64,000 nucleotides of DNA from Methylotenera sp. (GCA_013141075.1 JABFRQ010000001.1:186001-250000), one strand, 5' to 3'; positions 28,608 through 41,003 are shown, counted from the stretch's first letter. The notes: generated by a model not told the origin, from the sequence alone. Numbers and translations: made by a program.

Positions 28608-30491
28608 ATGTCATCATCTACTGGCAATAAATCTAAACTTTCTGCAATCACGTTGGCCGCGCTAGGCGTGGTATTTGGTGATATTGGGACAAGCCCTTTA
28701 TACACCGTTAAAGAAGTGTTTTCAGTCGGCACGCACCCTGTTCCACTCACCGAAGTAAACATGTATGGTATTTTGTCACTCATTGTTTGGGCGTTAATCA
28801 TGGTGGTGTCAGTTAAATATGTAGCCTTTATTATGCGCGCGGACAACCGTGGTGAAGGCGGCATTATGGCCTTGCTGGCATTGGCTAGCCAAAAGGCAGC
28901 AGGCGACCATAAAAAGCTGCGCATGATTATGTTGCTAGGTATTTTAGGTGCATGTATGTTTTATGCGGACGGTATGATTACCCCTGCGATTTCAGTACTT
29001 TCTGCAGTTGAGGGCTTGGAAATTGCAGCGCCTATACTGCACCCTCTTATTTTGCCAATCACCCTCATCGTACTTTTTATTTTATTTTGGGCACAAAGCA
29101 AAGGCACTGCATTAGTGGGTGCTTTTTTTGGTCCAATTATGTTACTTTGGTTTGGTACATTGGCGGTATTAGGCATTTCGGGTATTGCCGAAAACCCTGC
29201 AATTTTGCATGCACTCAACCCCTATTATGCGTTTAAGTTTTTTTCTGTTAGCCCTTGGATTGCGTTTGTAGCCTTGGGCGCCGTCGTGCTTTCTGTAACC
29301 GGTGCTGAAGCTTTATATGCAGATATGGGACATTTTGGACGCTTTCCAATTCGCTTAGCTTGGTTTGGTTTGGTTTTGCCTGCGTTAATTCTCAATTACT
29401 TCGGCCAAGGTGCGCTAGTTTTACTGCATCCTGAAACCGTTAAAAACCCATTTTATTTACTCGCGCCTAGTTGGGCGCTTTACCCACTGATTATATTAGC
29501 CACACTAGCAGCAGTTATTGCCTCACAAGCTGTGATTACTGGCGCATTTTCAGTATCGCGCCAAGCCTTACAATTGGGCTATTTGCCACGTATGCATGTT
29601 GAGCACACCTCAGAAAGTGAAGAAGGCCAAGTGTATATGCCGCGCGTAAACTGGGGCTTAATGCTCGCGGTAATGGTGCTGGTGCTGAGCTTTAAATCGT
29701 CTGGCAACTTAGCTGCCGCTTATGGCATTGCAGTCACGGGAGACATGGTGATTACCACCTTGTTAGCAGGCTTTGTATTTCACCACATGTGGGGCTGGGG
29801 CAAATTACGCACAGGTGCACTTGTGGCGTTATTTTTAACAATTGATGTTGCATTTTTTAGCGCAAACGTGCTGAAGATCCCTGATGGCGGCTGGGTGCCA
29901 TTAGTGATTGGCATCGTTATTTTCACCCTTATGCTCACTTGGAAAACAGGCCGGTCAATGGTGTATACACGCCTTAAAAATGAGGCTATGGAGCTTGAGC
30001 CGTTCATGGATGCGGTTGGCGCACACCCCCCAACCCGCGTGCCTGGCACGGCCTTATTTTTAACGCCCAACCCAGACGGCGTGCCGCATGCTTTGTTGCA
30101 TAATTTAAAACACAATAAAGTGCTACACGAAAAAGTGGTGATTCTCACTGTGAAGTTTTTAGACTTTCCGCATACTTCGCCCGAAGAACGCGTTAGCTTA
30201 GAAGCATTACCACACGAATTTTACAAAGTCACTGTGCGCTATGGCTTTAAAGATGAGCCTGATTTGCCACGCGATTTAGCACTATGCACAGATAAAGGCT
30301 TAGCTTTGGATGCAATGGACACGTCATTTTTTGTAGGCAAAGAAATCTTAATCGCGAGCGAAAAATTTGGCATGTCCACTTGGCGCAAAAAAATATTTAT
30401 TGGCTTATTTAGAAGCGCTGAAACGATTACCAATCAATTTAAACTTCCGCCAAACCGCGTAATCGAACTAGGCTCACAACTTAAAATTTAA
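28608..30491 (+). CDS. kup: KUP-family potassium uptake protein
   Basis: Inner-membrane K+/H+ symporter, 627 residues, near the E. coli Kup length of 622. The family signature GVVFGDIGTSPLYTVKEVF is at residues about 19-37. About twelve hydrophobic segments follow up to about residue 460 (e.g. ALGAVVLSVTGAEALYADMG, the conserved segment with two acidic residues), then a soluble C-terminal domain of about 160 residues. It stands alone on the plus strand, 117 bp before the next gene measured to its better start codon is 67 bp, and probably has its own promoter in the AT-rich leader. No strong Shine-Dalgarno is seen. Confidence 0.95.
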   Translation: MSSSTGNKSKLSAITLAALGVVFGDIGTSPLYTVKEVFSVGTHPVPLTEVNMYGILSLIVWALIMVVSVKYVAFIMRADNRGEGGIMALLALASQKAAGDHKKLRMIMLLGILGACMFYADGMITPAISVLSAVEGLEIAAPILHPLILPITLIVLFILFWAQSKGTALVGAFFGPIMLLWFGTLAVLGISGIAENPAILHALNPYYAFKFFSVSPWIAFVALGAVVLSVTGAEALYADMGHFGRFPIRLAWFGLVLPALILNYFGQGALVLLHPETVKNPFYLLAPSWALYPLIILATLAAVIASQAVITGAFSVSRQALQLGYLPRMHVEHTSESEEGQVYMPRVNWGLMLAVMVLVLSFKSSGNLAAAYGIAVTGDMVITTLLAGFVFHHMWGWGKLRTGALVALFLTIDVAFFSANVLKIPDGGWVPLVIGIVIFTLMLTWKTGRSMVYTRLKNEAMELEPFMDAVGAHPPTRVPGTALFLTPNPDGVPHALLHNLKHNKVLHEKVVILTVKFLDFPHTSPEERVSLEALPHEFYKVTVRYGFKDEPDLPRDLALCTDKGLALDAMDTSFFVGKEILIASEKFGMSTWRKKIFIGLFRSAETITNQFKLPPNRVIELGSQLKI

Positions 30492-30558
30492 TCATTCAAC
30501 GAATTAGTTGTTTGGCGCGTTAGGTATGTTTGATGTTTATTTTATTAAGGAAATTCTG

Positions 30559-31383
30559 ATGAAAAAACTATATGCAATTCTATTAGCTACCATTGCACTG
30601 CAATTGAGCGGTTGCGCCACCACCACAAAAGACAGCGTTTCTGGCGTAAAACGCTCACAGTTTATGTTACTACCAGCAGCTTCGATAGATAAAATGTCAG
30701 CGCAAGCTTATACACAAACCATTAAAGAAGCTGAAGGCAAAAAAACGCTAAACGCAGACAAAGCGCAATTAGAACGTGTTCGCACGATTTCAAACCGCCT
30801 AATTGCGCAGGTTGGTGTATTTAGGCCAGATGCCACCAAATGGGCTTGGGAAGTCAACGTTGAAAAAAATGACCAGCTTAACGCCTACTGTATGCCAGGC
30901 GGAAAAATCATGGTGTTATCAGGCATGATGGATAAACTAAAAGCCACCGATGACGAGCTAGGCGCGGTGATTGGCCACGAAATTGCGCATGCCTTGCGTG
31001 AGCATGGTCGTGAACGTATGTCACAAGCTTACGTGCAACAATTCGGCTTGCAAGCGTTAGCAGCATTTGTGACCAAAGGCGCGGCTGGCGGCGCTATTAT
31101 GCAAGGTGCGGGAATGGGTAGCCAACTCTTTTTTGCGTTACCTAATGGCCGCGAGCAAGAGCGCGAAGCCGATAAAATGGGCTTAGAACTTGCCGCACGC
31201 GCAGGTTATAACCCCGATGCAGCCGTCACTTTGTGGGAGAAAATGAGCGCGATGAATACAGGCGCGCCGCCAGAATTTTTCAGCACCCACCCAGCCAGCG
31301 CAAATCGTATTGCAGATTTAAAAGCACTTACGCCAAAAGTAAGGCCGCTGTATGAAGCTGCCAAAAAGGGCACAGCAAAGTAA
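30559..31383 (+). CDS. M48-family metallopeptidase lipoprotein
   Basis: Envelope zinc protease, 274 residues. A lipoprotein signal peptide ends in LSGC with the lipidated Cys19. The zinc motif HEIAH is at residues 140-144 (GHEIAHALREHGRE), with the downstream glutamate in EREADKMG. C-terminal FFSTHPASANRI is typical of the LoiP/YcaL group, which degrades misfolded outer-membrane proteins. The ATG at 30559 is chosen over the upstream in-frame TTG at 30508 because AAGGAAA lies at a good distance and it starts the signal peptide. Confidence 0.92.
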   Translation: MKKLYAILLATIALQLSGCATTTKDSVSGVKRSQFMLLPAASIDKMSAQAYTQTIKEAEGKKTLNADKAQLERVRTISNRLIAQVGVFRPDATKWAWEVNVEKNDQLNAYCMPGGKIMVLSGMMDKLKATDDELGAVIGHEIAHALREHGRERMSQAYVQQFGLQALAAFVTKGAAGGAIMQGAGMGSQLFFALPNGREQEREADKMGLELAARAGYNPDAAVTLWEKMSAMNTGAPPEFFSTHPASANRIADLKALTPKVRPLYEAAKKGTAK

Positions 31384-31412
31384 ATTCACTTTCAATAATT
31401 TCTGAAAAAACA

Positions 31413-31451
31413 ATGCTCTGCGAGCCAATATCCATGCGGGTCGCAGAGCAT
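31413..31451. other. 11-bp perfect inverted repeat after the M48 lipoprotein gene
   Basis: ATGCTCTGCGA (31413-31423) and TCGCAGAGCAT (31441-31451) with a 17-nt loop. No T-run follows, so it may stabilise mRNA ends or be a weak terminator. Confidence 0.5.
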
Positions 31452-31543
31452 ATGTAATTTCACTAAAATTTTCAGTGTTTAATGCACTAAATTACCTTAG
31501 CAATATTCGTCTCACATCATCATTCTAAAAACCGAGCAGTTTA

Positions 31544-31578
31544 GGGTAAAATAGCACTTTTGCTTTTTACCCTTTTTT
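31544..31578 (+). terminator. Intrinsic terminator in the dapD leader, possible attenuator
   Basis: GGGTAAAA-t-AGCA-CTTT-TGCT-TTTTACCC followed by six T: a 12-bp stem with one bulge. It ends only 22 nt before the dapD ATG. It either stops transcription from upstream or attenuates dapD. A TAAAAT inside it could also be a -10, so the dapD start site decides. Confidence 0.65.
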
Positions 31579-31600
31579 ATTTGGATTAACCTACATCATT

Positions 31601-32428
31601 ATGAGCCAACTACAAACCATTATTGAAGCCGCATTTGAAGACCGCGCTAACATTAACCCTGCTAACGCCAGCCGTGAATTAAAAGAGGCTGTTGCCAACA
31701 TTATTGCTGAGCTTGATGCAGGCACAATGCGCGTGGCTTCACGCATTGGCGATACACAAAACTGGGAAACGCATCAGTGGATTAAAAAAGCGGTACTGCT
31801 TTCTTTCCGCTTAGATGACAACGTATTGCTTGATGGCGGTTGCACTAAATACTTTGACAAAGTACCGCCAAAATTTGCCAATTACACTGAAGAAGACTTC
31901 AAAGCTGGCGGCTTTCGCGTAGTACCTAACGCAATGGTGCGCCGCGGTTCATTTATTGGTAAAAATGCAGTGTTATTACCTTCATACGTCAATATCGGCG
32001 CTTACGTAGGTGAAGGCACCATGGTAGATACTTGGGCAACAGTAGGTTCATGCGCACAAATTGGTAAAAATGTGCATTTAAGCGGCGGCGTAGGCATTGG
32101 CGGCGTGTTAGAGCCGGTGCAAGCTGGCCCAACCATTATTGGCGATAACTGCTTTATCGGCGCGCGCTCTGAAGTGGTTGAGGGTGTCATTGTTGAAGAC
32201 AATTGCGTGATTTCAATGGGCGTTTACATCGGCCAAAGTACTAAAATTTACGACCGCGAAACAGGTAGCGTGACTTACGGTCGCATTCCTTCAGGCTCTG
32301 TAGTAGTTTCAGGCAATTTACCTTCTAAAGATGGTAGCTATAGCCTTTACTGTGCCGTTATCGTTAAGAAAGTGGACGAAAAAACATTGGGTAAAGTAGG
32401 CATTAACGAACTATTACGTGGGATTTAA
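31601..32428 (+). CDS. dapD: 2,3,4,5-tetrahydropyridine-2,6-dicarboxylate N-succinyltransferase
   Basis: Cytoplasmic enzyme of lysine and diaminopimelate synthesis that transfers succinyl from succinyl-CoA to tetrahydrodipicolinate. 275 residues against 274 in E. coli. Conserved stretches: [40 protein letters not shown], and the left-handed beta-helix hexapeptide region with [11 protein letters not shown]. dapE, which acts two steps later, is 1.7 kb downstream. Expression may be set by the terminator-like hairpin in the leader. Confidence 0.97.
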   Translation: MSQLQTIIEAAFEDRANINPANASRELKEAVANIIAELDAGTMRVASRIGDTQNWETHQWIKKAVLLSFRLDDNVLLDGGCTKYFDKVPPKFANYTEEDFKAGGFRVVPNAMVRRGSFIGKNAVLLPSYVNIGAYVGEGTMVDTWATVGSCAQIGKNVHLSGGVGIGGVLEPVQAGPTIIGDNCFIGARSEVVEGVIVEDNCVISMGVYIGQSTKIYDRETGSVTYGRIPSGSVVVSGNLPSKDGSYSLYCAVIVKKVDEKTLGKVGINELLRGI

Positions 32429-32568
32429 GACAACACTGTCAAAAAATTGGCATAAATAATCGCTAGTATTCGCCAATTAAAAAATAGTTAGTCTAACCAA
32501 ATGGCTGCAAGCAAGCATTTATGTGCTTCTGCGGCCTTTTTAACGTCTATTATCAGCAGAATAAATAG

Positions 32569-33663
32569 ATGGCACAAACATTGCAATTACATAATTATCT
32601 TAACTTTAAAGACGCTTCTAAACCCAGCGCTACTTTGGAAAATATAACGATTATGACTAATTACAATTTGACTATGACGCTAATGTTTGTGCTGCTTGGC
32701 TACGTTGCAATATTGCTCACGTATAACTTGTTTCATCAATTTAAAGTATCACTGGCTAATGATGAAAACACCAAGGCTAAAGCTTTTTCGCAGAATAATA
32801 ATCAACCGTTATCTGAATCTGATGGCTTTGCTGAAAATACAGACCCGTTAATTGACTTGCAATACGATTTGCAAAATGCGATTGCAAACGATGAGCTACA
32901 ACTGCATTACCAAATTAAAGTAGATAGCATTACCAGAGCAGCTGTAGGCGCCGAAGCATTATTGCGTTGGCAACATCCTATAAAAGGCTTGCTACATCCA
33001 GCAGACTTTATGCGTGCAGCGGATCGCTACGACCTAAGTTACGCCATAAACAAGTGGGTTATTGAAGAGAGCTGCCGTACTTTGCGCCAGTTAAATGACT
33101 CAAATCTGCCATTTAATATATCTATCAATATGTCACATCACCAAATTGCAAATGCCAATTTTGTACATGAAGTGACTCGCCAATTAAAACGCTTTAACTT
33201 AGATAGCACCAGTTTAAGTTTTGATTTAACTGAAGTTGATGCACAAAAAAATCAATCACAGCTGAATGATCAATTAAAACGCTTTAAAGACGCTGGCATT
33301 AACATTGCCATTGATGATTTTGGTATGCACTCATCTAACACCACCAACTTTGAAAACTGGCAAGTAAATGAGCTAAAACTTGCACCAAACTTCACGTTTG
33401 ATGTTGCCAACAGCAATGAAAGACGTGATGTTGTGCAATCTGTCATAGCGCTTGCCCACAGACTTAAATTAAACGTAGTGGCTGAAGGCGTTGAAACAGA
33501 AAATCAGCGTAAAGTACTAGCCGAGCTTGGCTGCGACCAGATGCAAGGATTTTTAATCAACCGCCCGTTGCCTGAAGAAAGATTTATTCAGTTACTAAAA
33601 AATCTTAACCCTGCCAATGTGATACAGCAAACGGCTAAAATGCATGAACACGTATATCACTAG
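32569..33663 (+). CDS. Membrane-anchored EAL-domain protein (c-di-GMP phosphodiesterase-like)
   Basis: 364 residues. One membrane helix near residues 37-55 (MFVLLGYVAILLTYNLF), then an EAL domain (about 100-350). Catalytic positions appear present: EALL motif, Asn in NISINMS, Glu in FDLTE, AIDDFG, Lys in ELKLAP, EGVE and Gln in DQMQGF. Loop 6 is odd: DDFGMHSSN in place of the usual DDFGTGYSS, which may weaken activity or metal use. The first 28 residues have poor ribosome site support, so Met29 at 32653 is an alternative start. It breaks the lysine-gene neighbourhood and could affect c-di-GMP-controlled adhesion, but no link to the secretion locus is seen in sequence. Confidence 0.85.
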   Translation: MAQTLQLHNYLNFKDASKPSATLENITIMTNYNLTMTLMFVLLGYVAILLTYNLFHQFKVSLANDENTKAKAFSQNNNQPLSESDGFAENTDPLIDLQYDLQNAIANDELQLHYQIKVDSITRAAVGAEALLRWQHPIKGLLHPADFMRAADRYDLSYAINKWVIEESCRTLRQLNDSNLPFNISINMSHHQIANANFVHEVTRQLKRFNLDSTSLSFDLTEVDAQKNQSQLNDQLKRFKDAGINIAIDDFGMHSSNTTNFENWQVNELKLAPNFTFDVANSNERRDVVQSVIALAHRLKLNVVAEGVETENQRKVLAELGCDQMQGFLINRPLPEERFIQLLKNLNPANVIQQTAKMHEHVYH

Positions 33664-33771
33664 TGTTTTAGTAACTGCTTGAGCATAAGTTCTGCACTTT
33701 ACCGTATTGCTGTTAAAATACAGTTTTACAACAATTGATGGCTGGAAACAGCCATCACAAACATCAATCTC

Positions 33772-36192
<2,421 letters not shown>

Positions 36193-36227
36193 GCCTTACT
36201 CATAGCATTTCACACATAGGCATTATT

Positions 36228-37388
36228 TTGAACACCACTACACCAAGCACTACCAACACCATCAGCTGGCAAGAAGCCAACAAAACCAAAACAGGCATTT
36301 GGCATTCTGAAAATGCCGCGCCCGTGCCTAAAAAAGTGCAAATTGCGGACGATACCACCAAGGCAGATGACGCCTATAAACTATGCTGCGAAGGCACTGC
36401 CCTACTTTGGCGCGGCGATTTTCAGAATGCAAAAATGCTGATGCAAGCGCTATCACGCCGCATTGACCGCCCAGGTAAAAAGCCAAAACCGCCAGCAGGC
36501 ACTATGCTAGAAGCGTTTCATTTGCACCGCCAAGCACAATCGCAAAAGGCGCGTATTTTAGGCATGTTGGTGATTGAATTAAATGTGGGTTACAACATCA
36601 ACCTACGCCGCGCACCAGACGTAAAAGCGGCCTGCGAACATGCTTATGGCAAAAGCACGCAAACCATTGTAGTAAGTTTACGTGAAATTTTAGGCTTAGT
36701 CGGCGCGTATGAGTGGAGTAAAAGTGGCGTAGATGTTAGCCCTATCAATAATAAAGTTTACCCAAGCTATGGCGTATTTTCGCCTATTCGTGGGGAATAC
36801 TTAGATTTAGTGGATGTTGCACCGTTACCTGTACCGTGTAGCTTAGCTTTTGATATTGGTACAGGCACTGGCGTACTTGCTGCTATTTTAGCCAATCGCG
36901 GCGTGACAAAAATCATCGCCACCGACAACTCGCATCGCGCCTTAGATTGCGCGCTGAAAAACATTACTCAGCTTGGTTTAAAAAACAATGTTGTACTAGT
37001 TGAAGCTGATTTATTCCCCAAAGCTGAATATGGTAAAGCCGATTTAATCGTCTGCAATCCACCATGGTTGCCCGCACACCCAAGCTCGGCGTTAGAATCT
37101 GCCATTTATGACGAAAAAAGCAAAATGCTTAAAGGCTTTTTAAATGGCTTAAGCGCACATTTAACCGATGCGGGCGAAGGCTGGCTAGTGTTATCTGACT
37201 TTGCTGAACATTTAGGTTTAAGAACCCGCGATGAATTATTAAGCTGGATTGCCTCAGCAGGTCTAAAAGTAATTGAAAAAATAGACACCAAAGCCCGTCA
37301 CAACAAAACGTTTGATGCTAGCGACCCTCTACACGCGGCCCGCAAGGCAGAGGTGACCTCGTTATGGCGATTAGCTAAAGCCGCTTAG
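36228..37388 (+). CDS. Class I SAM-dependent methyltransferase, substrate unknown
   Basis: 386 residues. A long N-terminal region (1-200) without recognised motifs precedes a Rossmann methyltransferase domain: FDIGTGTGVLAA, ATDNSHRAL and IVCNPPWLPA. NPPW resembles N6-adenine or glutamine methyltransferases. Start is TTG at 36228 with TAGG 7 nt before it; no early ATG is in frame. It follows prmB by 35 bp and could be co-transcribed. Confidence 0.82.
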   Translation: MNTTTPSTTNTISWQEANKTKTGIWHSENAAPVPKKVQIADDTTKADDAYKLCCEGTALLWRGDFQNAKMLMQALSRRIDRPGKKPKPPAGTMLEAFHLHRQAQSQKARILGMLVIELNVGYNINLRRAPDVKAACEHAYGKSTQTIVVSLREILGLVGAYEWSKSGVDVSPINNKVYPSYGVFSPIRGEYLDLVDVAPLPVPCSLAFDIGTGTGVLAAILANRGVTKIIATDNSHRALDCALKNITQLGLKNNVVLVEADLFPKAEYGKADLIVCNPPWLPAHPSSALESAIYDEKSKMLKGFLNGLSAHLTDAGEGWLVLSDFAEHLGLRTRDELLSWIASAGLKVIEKIDTKARHNKTFDASDPLHAARKAEVTSLWRLAKAA

Positions 37389-37466
37389 ATTTAAAATTAT
37401 TGGCGTTAAAATATAGTAGTATGAGTGCGTTAAAAAACAATGTCATCCTAATAAAAAGGAAAAATG

Positions 37467-38522
37467 ATGGAAAAGCAATATTTCAAATTCACAGGTAGTG
37501 GTGGCGAGTATTTTAAAATTTGGATTGTGAATTTACTGCTCACCATCGTCACCTTGGGTATTTATGGCGCCTGGGCAAAAGTGCGCCGTAACCAATACTT
37601 TTATCGCAACACATGGCTAGATAATAGTAGCTTTGATTACCACGGCGACCCGATTGCCATTTTAAAAGGGCGCATTATTGCGCTGATTTTATTTACTGCT
37701 TACAGCCAATCTATCAAAATCAGCGTGACTTTATATTTTGTGGCGTTGGCAGTAGTTATGGCAATATTGCCATGGTTAATACAACGCTCACTCAAATTTA
37801 AATTACGTTATAGTAGCTACCACGGCTTGCGATTCAGGTTTGGTGGCAGCACTAAAGATGCCTACATGACCTTTTTATTATGGCCTGTGCTCACGCTGTT
37901 TACCTTGTATTTACTCAGCCCATTTACACACAAAAGCATTAAACAATACCAACACGGCAATAGCTTTTATGGCAATGCGCCGTTTTCATTTACAGGCACT
38001 GCAGGCAGCTTTTATAAAGTGTATGGTAAGGCATTCGCTATTTCTATCGCCGCGATTATTGGCGTAAGCTTATTCGGCGGCGCATTAGCTGGAATTTTTG
38101 GCGCTTTTGGTGGCTTTGCTGGCATGTCTGCCACGCCAAGCCCCAAACAAATTATTATGATTGTTGCCGCCGTTTATGGCTTTATGATTTTAGCTGGCTT
38201 ATTTATTGGCCCGTATTTCAGCTCGCGAATCAACAACCTAATCTGGAACAATACCCAACTGGAAAACTTTAGCTTTGGTAGCCAGTTAAAAGCACGCAGT
38301 TTGTTTTGGATATATTTAACCAATGTATTAGGCATCATCTGCACATTGGGGCTATTTAAACCGTTTGCTACCGTACGCTTGCTTAAATATAAATTAGAAA
38401 ATATGTATCTTGAAGCGGATAGCCATGCACTGCAACAATTTGTGGCAGATCAAGCTCAAGAGCCTATAAGTGCATTAGGTGAAGGTGCGGCTGATATATT
38501 TGACATTGATATTTCACTATAA
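37467..38522 (+). CDS. DUF898 (YjgN-like) multi-pass membrane protein
   Basis: 351 residues. Family signature at the start (FKFTGSGGEYFKIWIVNLLL, LGIYGAWAKVRR) and a second internal copy later (PFSFTGTAGSFYKVYGKAF; FFSSRINNLIWNNT), consistent with an internal duplication. Around seven to eight hydrophobic segments. Two adjacent ATGs exist (37464, 37467); AAGGA at 37456-37460 suits the second better. It stands 22 bp before an M48 peptidase gene, a pairing common for YjgN proteins. Function not known. Confidence 0.88.
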   Translation: MEKQYFKFTGSGGEYFKIWIVNLLLTIVTLGIYGAWAKVRRNQYFYRNTWLDNSSFDYHGDPIAILKGRIIALILFTAYSQSIKISVTLYFVALAVVMAILPWLIQRSLKFKLRYSSYHGLRFRFGGSTKDAYMTFLLWPVLTLFTLYLLSPFTHKSIKQYQHGNSFYGNAPFSFTGTAGSFYKVYGKAFAISIAAIIGVSLFGGALAGIFGAFGGFAGMSATPSPKQIIMIVAAVYGFMILAGLFIGPYFSSRINNLIWNNTQLENFSFGSQLKARSLFWIYLTNVLGIICTLGLFKPFATVRLLKYKLENMYLEADSHALQQFVADQAQEPISALGEGAADIFDIDISL

Positions 38523-38544
38523 ATCAGCATAATAAATAGCACCT

Positions 38545-39669
38545 ATGACCATGCCAAATACCTGCCCCGCCACCTACTTTGACGGCATGAGCGCTGCGAA
38601 AAATTTTGTAGAGCTCTCTACGCAAGGTAGCAATATTATCATTCGTAGTGACACGATTAACTTAGTGTGGCCTTTAAGTGAAGTGCGCATTTCTGAGCAG
38701 CTGGGTAGCGCCGCACGTAGCATCACCAATAAACAAGGTGGTTTTTGCGAAATCTCCGACTTAAATAGCCTAGAAAATTTACTTAATGACTTAGGTTTAA
38801 AAAAATCAGCATTAGATTACGCGCAGCACAGCTACGGCCTAGCGCTAGCAAGTGCTGTATTTTTAGTGCTATTTATTGGGCTAGGTTCTTGGTTTGGCTT
38901 GCCAATTGCGGCCAAGCAAATTGCCATGCGCTTGCCAGCCAGTAGCTTACAAGTATTAGATAGCGGCACGCTCGCTACGCTAGATAAATACATATTAAAA
39001 CCCAGCAAACTAAGCAAAACTCGGCAAAATGAAATTAGTAATGGTTTTTCCAAATTAGTCGCTAACAATACACAAAAAACGCCGTACAACATTGTGTTTA
39101 GAAATGCAGAAGAAGTCGGTCCTAACGCCTTTGCATTGCCTTCTGGCACAATTGTAATGCTAGATCAACTGGTTGAGCTTGCCGATGATGACAAAGAAGT
39201 TTTAGGGGTGCTTGCGCATGAGCTCGGCCATGTAGAACGCCGCCACAGCGCACGCATGATGTTACAAACGTCCATTTCTGGCTTGGCACTCACTTGGTGG
39301 CTTGGCGATGTTAGCACCTTGCTTGCGGCGGCACCTGGCGTGATGTTGGGCGCGAAATATTCGCGCGATATGGAAACCGAAGCCGATGAATACGCTAAAG
39401 TATTATTTGAAAAAAATAATTTATCCACGTGCTATTTGGCCACGTTATTGCAAAAATTAGAGGCCAGCGTTGCTGAAAAATCTGCTGCAAAAAGTGCGAA
39501 AAATGGTGATGAGGAATCTAAAAGCAATACTAAAAACAATACTGATAAGGGCGATGCAAAGTTAAATAGAACGGACAAAAATACTGGTGATGTTAGCGAC
39601 TTCTTATCCAGCCACCCCGCTACGCAAGCGCGTATGAAAGCGATGTGCCCTAGCGGTAAGGCGGTATAA
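38545..39669 (+). CDS. M48-family membrane metalloprotease
   Basis: 374 residues. A cytoplasmic-like N-terminal domain is followed by a membrane helix (about 97-117, ASAVFLVLFIGLGSWFG) and the protease domain, with zinc motif HELGH at 225-229 (LAHELGHVERRH), METEADEYA as third ligand and FLSSHPATQARM at the end. A Lys/Asp/Asn-rich low-complexity insert lies near residues 312-350. Paired with the DUF898 protein, which may be its partner or substrate. An ATG two codons in is an equal start candidate. Confidence 0.9.
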   Translation: MTMPNTCPATYFDGMSAAKNFVELSTQGSNIIIRSDTINLVWPLSEVRISEQLGSAARSITNKQGGFCEISDLNSLENLLNDLGLKKSALDYAQHSYGLALASAVFLVLFIGLGSWFGLPIAAKQIAMRLPASSLQVLDSGTLATLDKYILKPSKLSKTRQNEISNGFSKLVANNTQKTPYNIVFRNAEEVGPNAFALPSGTIVMLDQLVELADDDKEVLGVLAHELGHVERRHSARMMLQTSISGLALTWWLGDVSTLLAAAPGVMLGAKYSRDMETEADEYAKVLFEKNNLSTCYLATLLQKLEASVAEKSAAKSAKNGDEESKSNTKNNTDKGDAKLNRTDKNTGDVSDFLSSHPATQARMKAMCPSGKAV

Positions 39670-39726
39670 ATCATTCAACTGAGATCTTTGCACGAAGTGA
39701 TAAAAACCTTAAAAACCCACAATTTC

Positions 39727-39752
39727 GTCATCCTCGCGAAAGCGGGGATGAC
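39727..39752. terminator. REP-like hairpin between convergent genes, possible bidirectional terminator
   Basis: GTCATCC-T-CGC-GAAA-GCG-G-GGATGAC: an 11-bp stem with one wobble pair and a GAAA tetraloop, between the M48 gene and rluB, which converge. The sequence style matches common intergenic palindromic repeats of betaproteobacteria. Confidence 0.6.
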
Positions 39753-39805
39753 AGACAGATGGTTACTTTAATGTAATGTTATTCGTACAAAACGCCCAAA
39801 TAAAA

Positions 39806-40921
39806 CTATCCTCTACCGCGATTTCTATCACTTTTCTTCTGCATGGCTGGTGCAGCTAAATCACTAGTCTGGCGTACTCTACGGTTCTCATTTTTTCTAG
39901 GTGCTGGTTTCTTTGGTGCTTCTTTACGCGCAGCGCTAGGTTTTTTGCTGTATGGCTCGCCATCAGCCGCAACACGCGGCACTCTATCTAGCGCGCTAAT
40001 GCGTTGTTTGCGTACTTTTGGCACAAATACTGCAGTTGCTTTAAGTTTTTCGCGTTGTGTAAGCTGCCTTAATGGCGCGCTTGGCACAGGCAATTCAGCC
40101 CACTCTAACAAACCGACCACTTCTTTTTGCTCAAGCTTTAACATGGTGCCACGTTTTACACGTGGCGGTAAATTCACTGGGCCAAAACGCACGCGCATGA
40201 GGCGGCTTACCGGTAATTGAAATGCTTCAAATAAACGACGCACTTCGCGGTTGCGGCCTTCACGCAAAATTACTTGATACCAATGATTTGCGCCCTCACC
40301 GCCTTGTGCGCGTATGCTATCAAAATTCGCTGGACCATCTTCAAGCTCAATGCCTTCAGTCAACTGCGCCATTTGGCCTTCAGTCAATTCGCCAAAAATA
40401 CGCACGGCATACTCGCGCTCCACTTCATAACGTGGATGCATAAAACGATTGGCTAGCTCGCCAGACGTAGTAAAAATAAGCAATCCGCTGGTATTCATAT
40501 CCAAACGACCAATAGCAATCCACTTACCATTTTTAACTTTTGGCAATTTATCAAACACACTAGCGCGACCTTCGGGGTCGTCTTGGCTGACGATTTCGCC
40601 CTCTGGCTTATGGTAAATCAGCACTTGCGGCAACTCGGGGATAAACGGTAGTTTTACTGGGCGACTATCTAAACGCACTGTATCAAACTGCGTTACGCCC
40701 TGGCCAGCCGTAGCAATTGCGCCATTCACTGTTACACGCCCACTAGCGATGAGAGCTTCCATGTCTCGGCGTGAGCCTAAGCCAGCCAGCGCAAGTAGCT
40801 TATGCAAGCGTTGCGTAGGTTCTGGCGGCGCGTTTTCATCAATCGCTAACTTTGTGAAATCGGTTTTTGGGCGGCGTGAAACAGCTTGCGGGTCGCGCTG
40901 AGTTTTAAAGGGACGTGCCAT
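39806..40921 (-). CDS. rluB: 23S rRNA pseudouridine synthase (RluB type)
   Basis: 371 residues. S4 RNA-binding domain (RLHKLLALAGLGSRRDMEAL), then the RsuA-family catalytic domain with GRLDMNTSGLLIFT holding the catalytic Asp and RNREVRRLFEAF. The C-terminal 90 residues are basic and low in complexity (KKPSAARKEAPKKPAPRKNE), as in other RluB proteins. It makes pseudouridine 2605 in 23S rRNA. It is the last gene of scpA-scpB-rluB, a common bacterial order, though a repeat element separates it from scpB. Confidence 0.93.
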   Translation of the reverse strand: MARPFKTQRDPQAVSRRPKTDFTKLAIDENAPPEPTQRLHKLLALAGLGSRRDMEALIASGRVTVNGAIATAGQGVTQFDTVRLDSRPVKLPFIPELPQVLIYHKPEGEIVSQDDPEGRASVFDKLPKVKNGKWIAIGRLDMNTSGLLIFTTSGELANRFMHPRYEVEREYAVRIFGELTEGQMAQLTEGIELEDGPANFDSIRAQGGEGANHWYQVILREGRNREVRRLFEAFQLPVSRLMRVRFGPVNLPPRVKRGTMLKLEQKEVVGLLEWAELPVPSAPLRQLTQREKLKATAVFVPKVRKQRISALDRVPRVAADGEPYSKKPSAARKEAPKKPAPRKNENRRVRQTSDLAAPAMQKKSDRNRGRG

Positions 40922-41003
40922 AATGATAAACTATTGATTGTAAAAGCGCATTTTACCGCAGTTACGGTGATTTACCGCAGAATAAAAATGTTTGTTATTG
41001 CTT

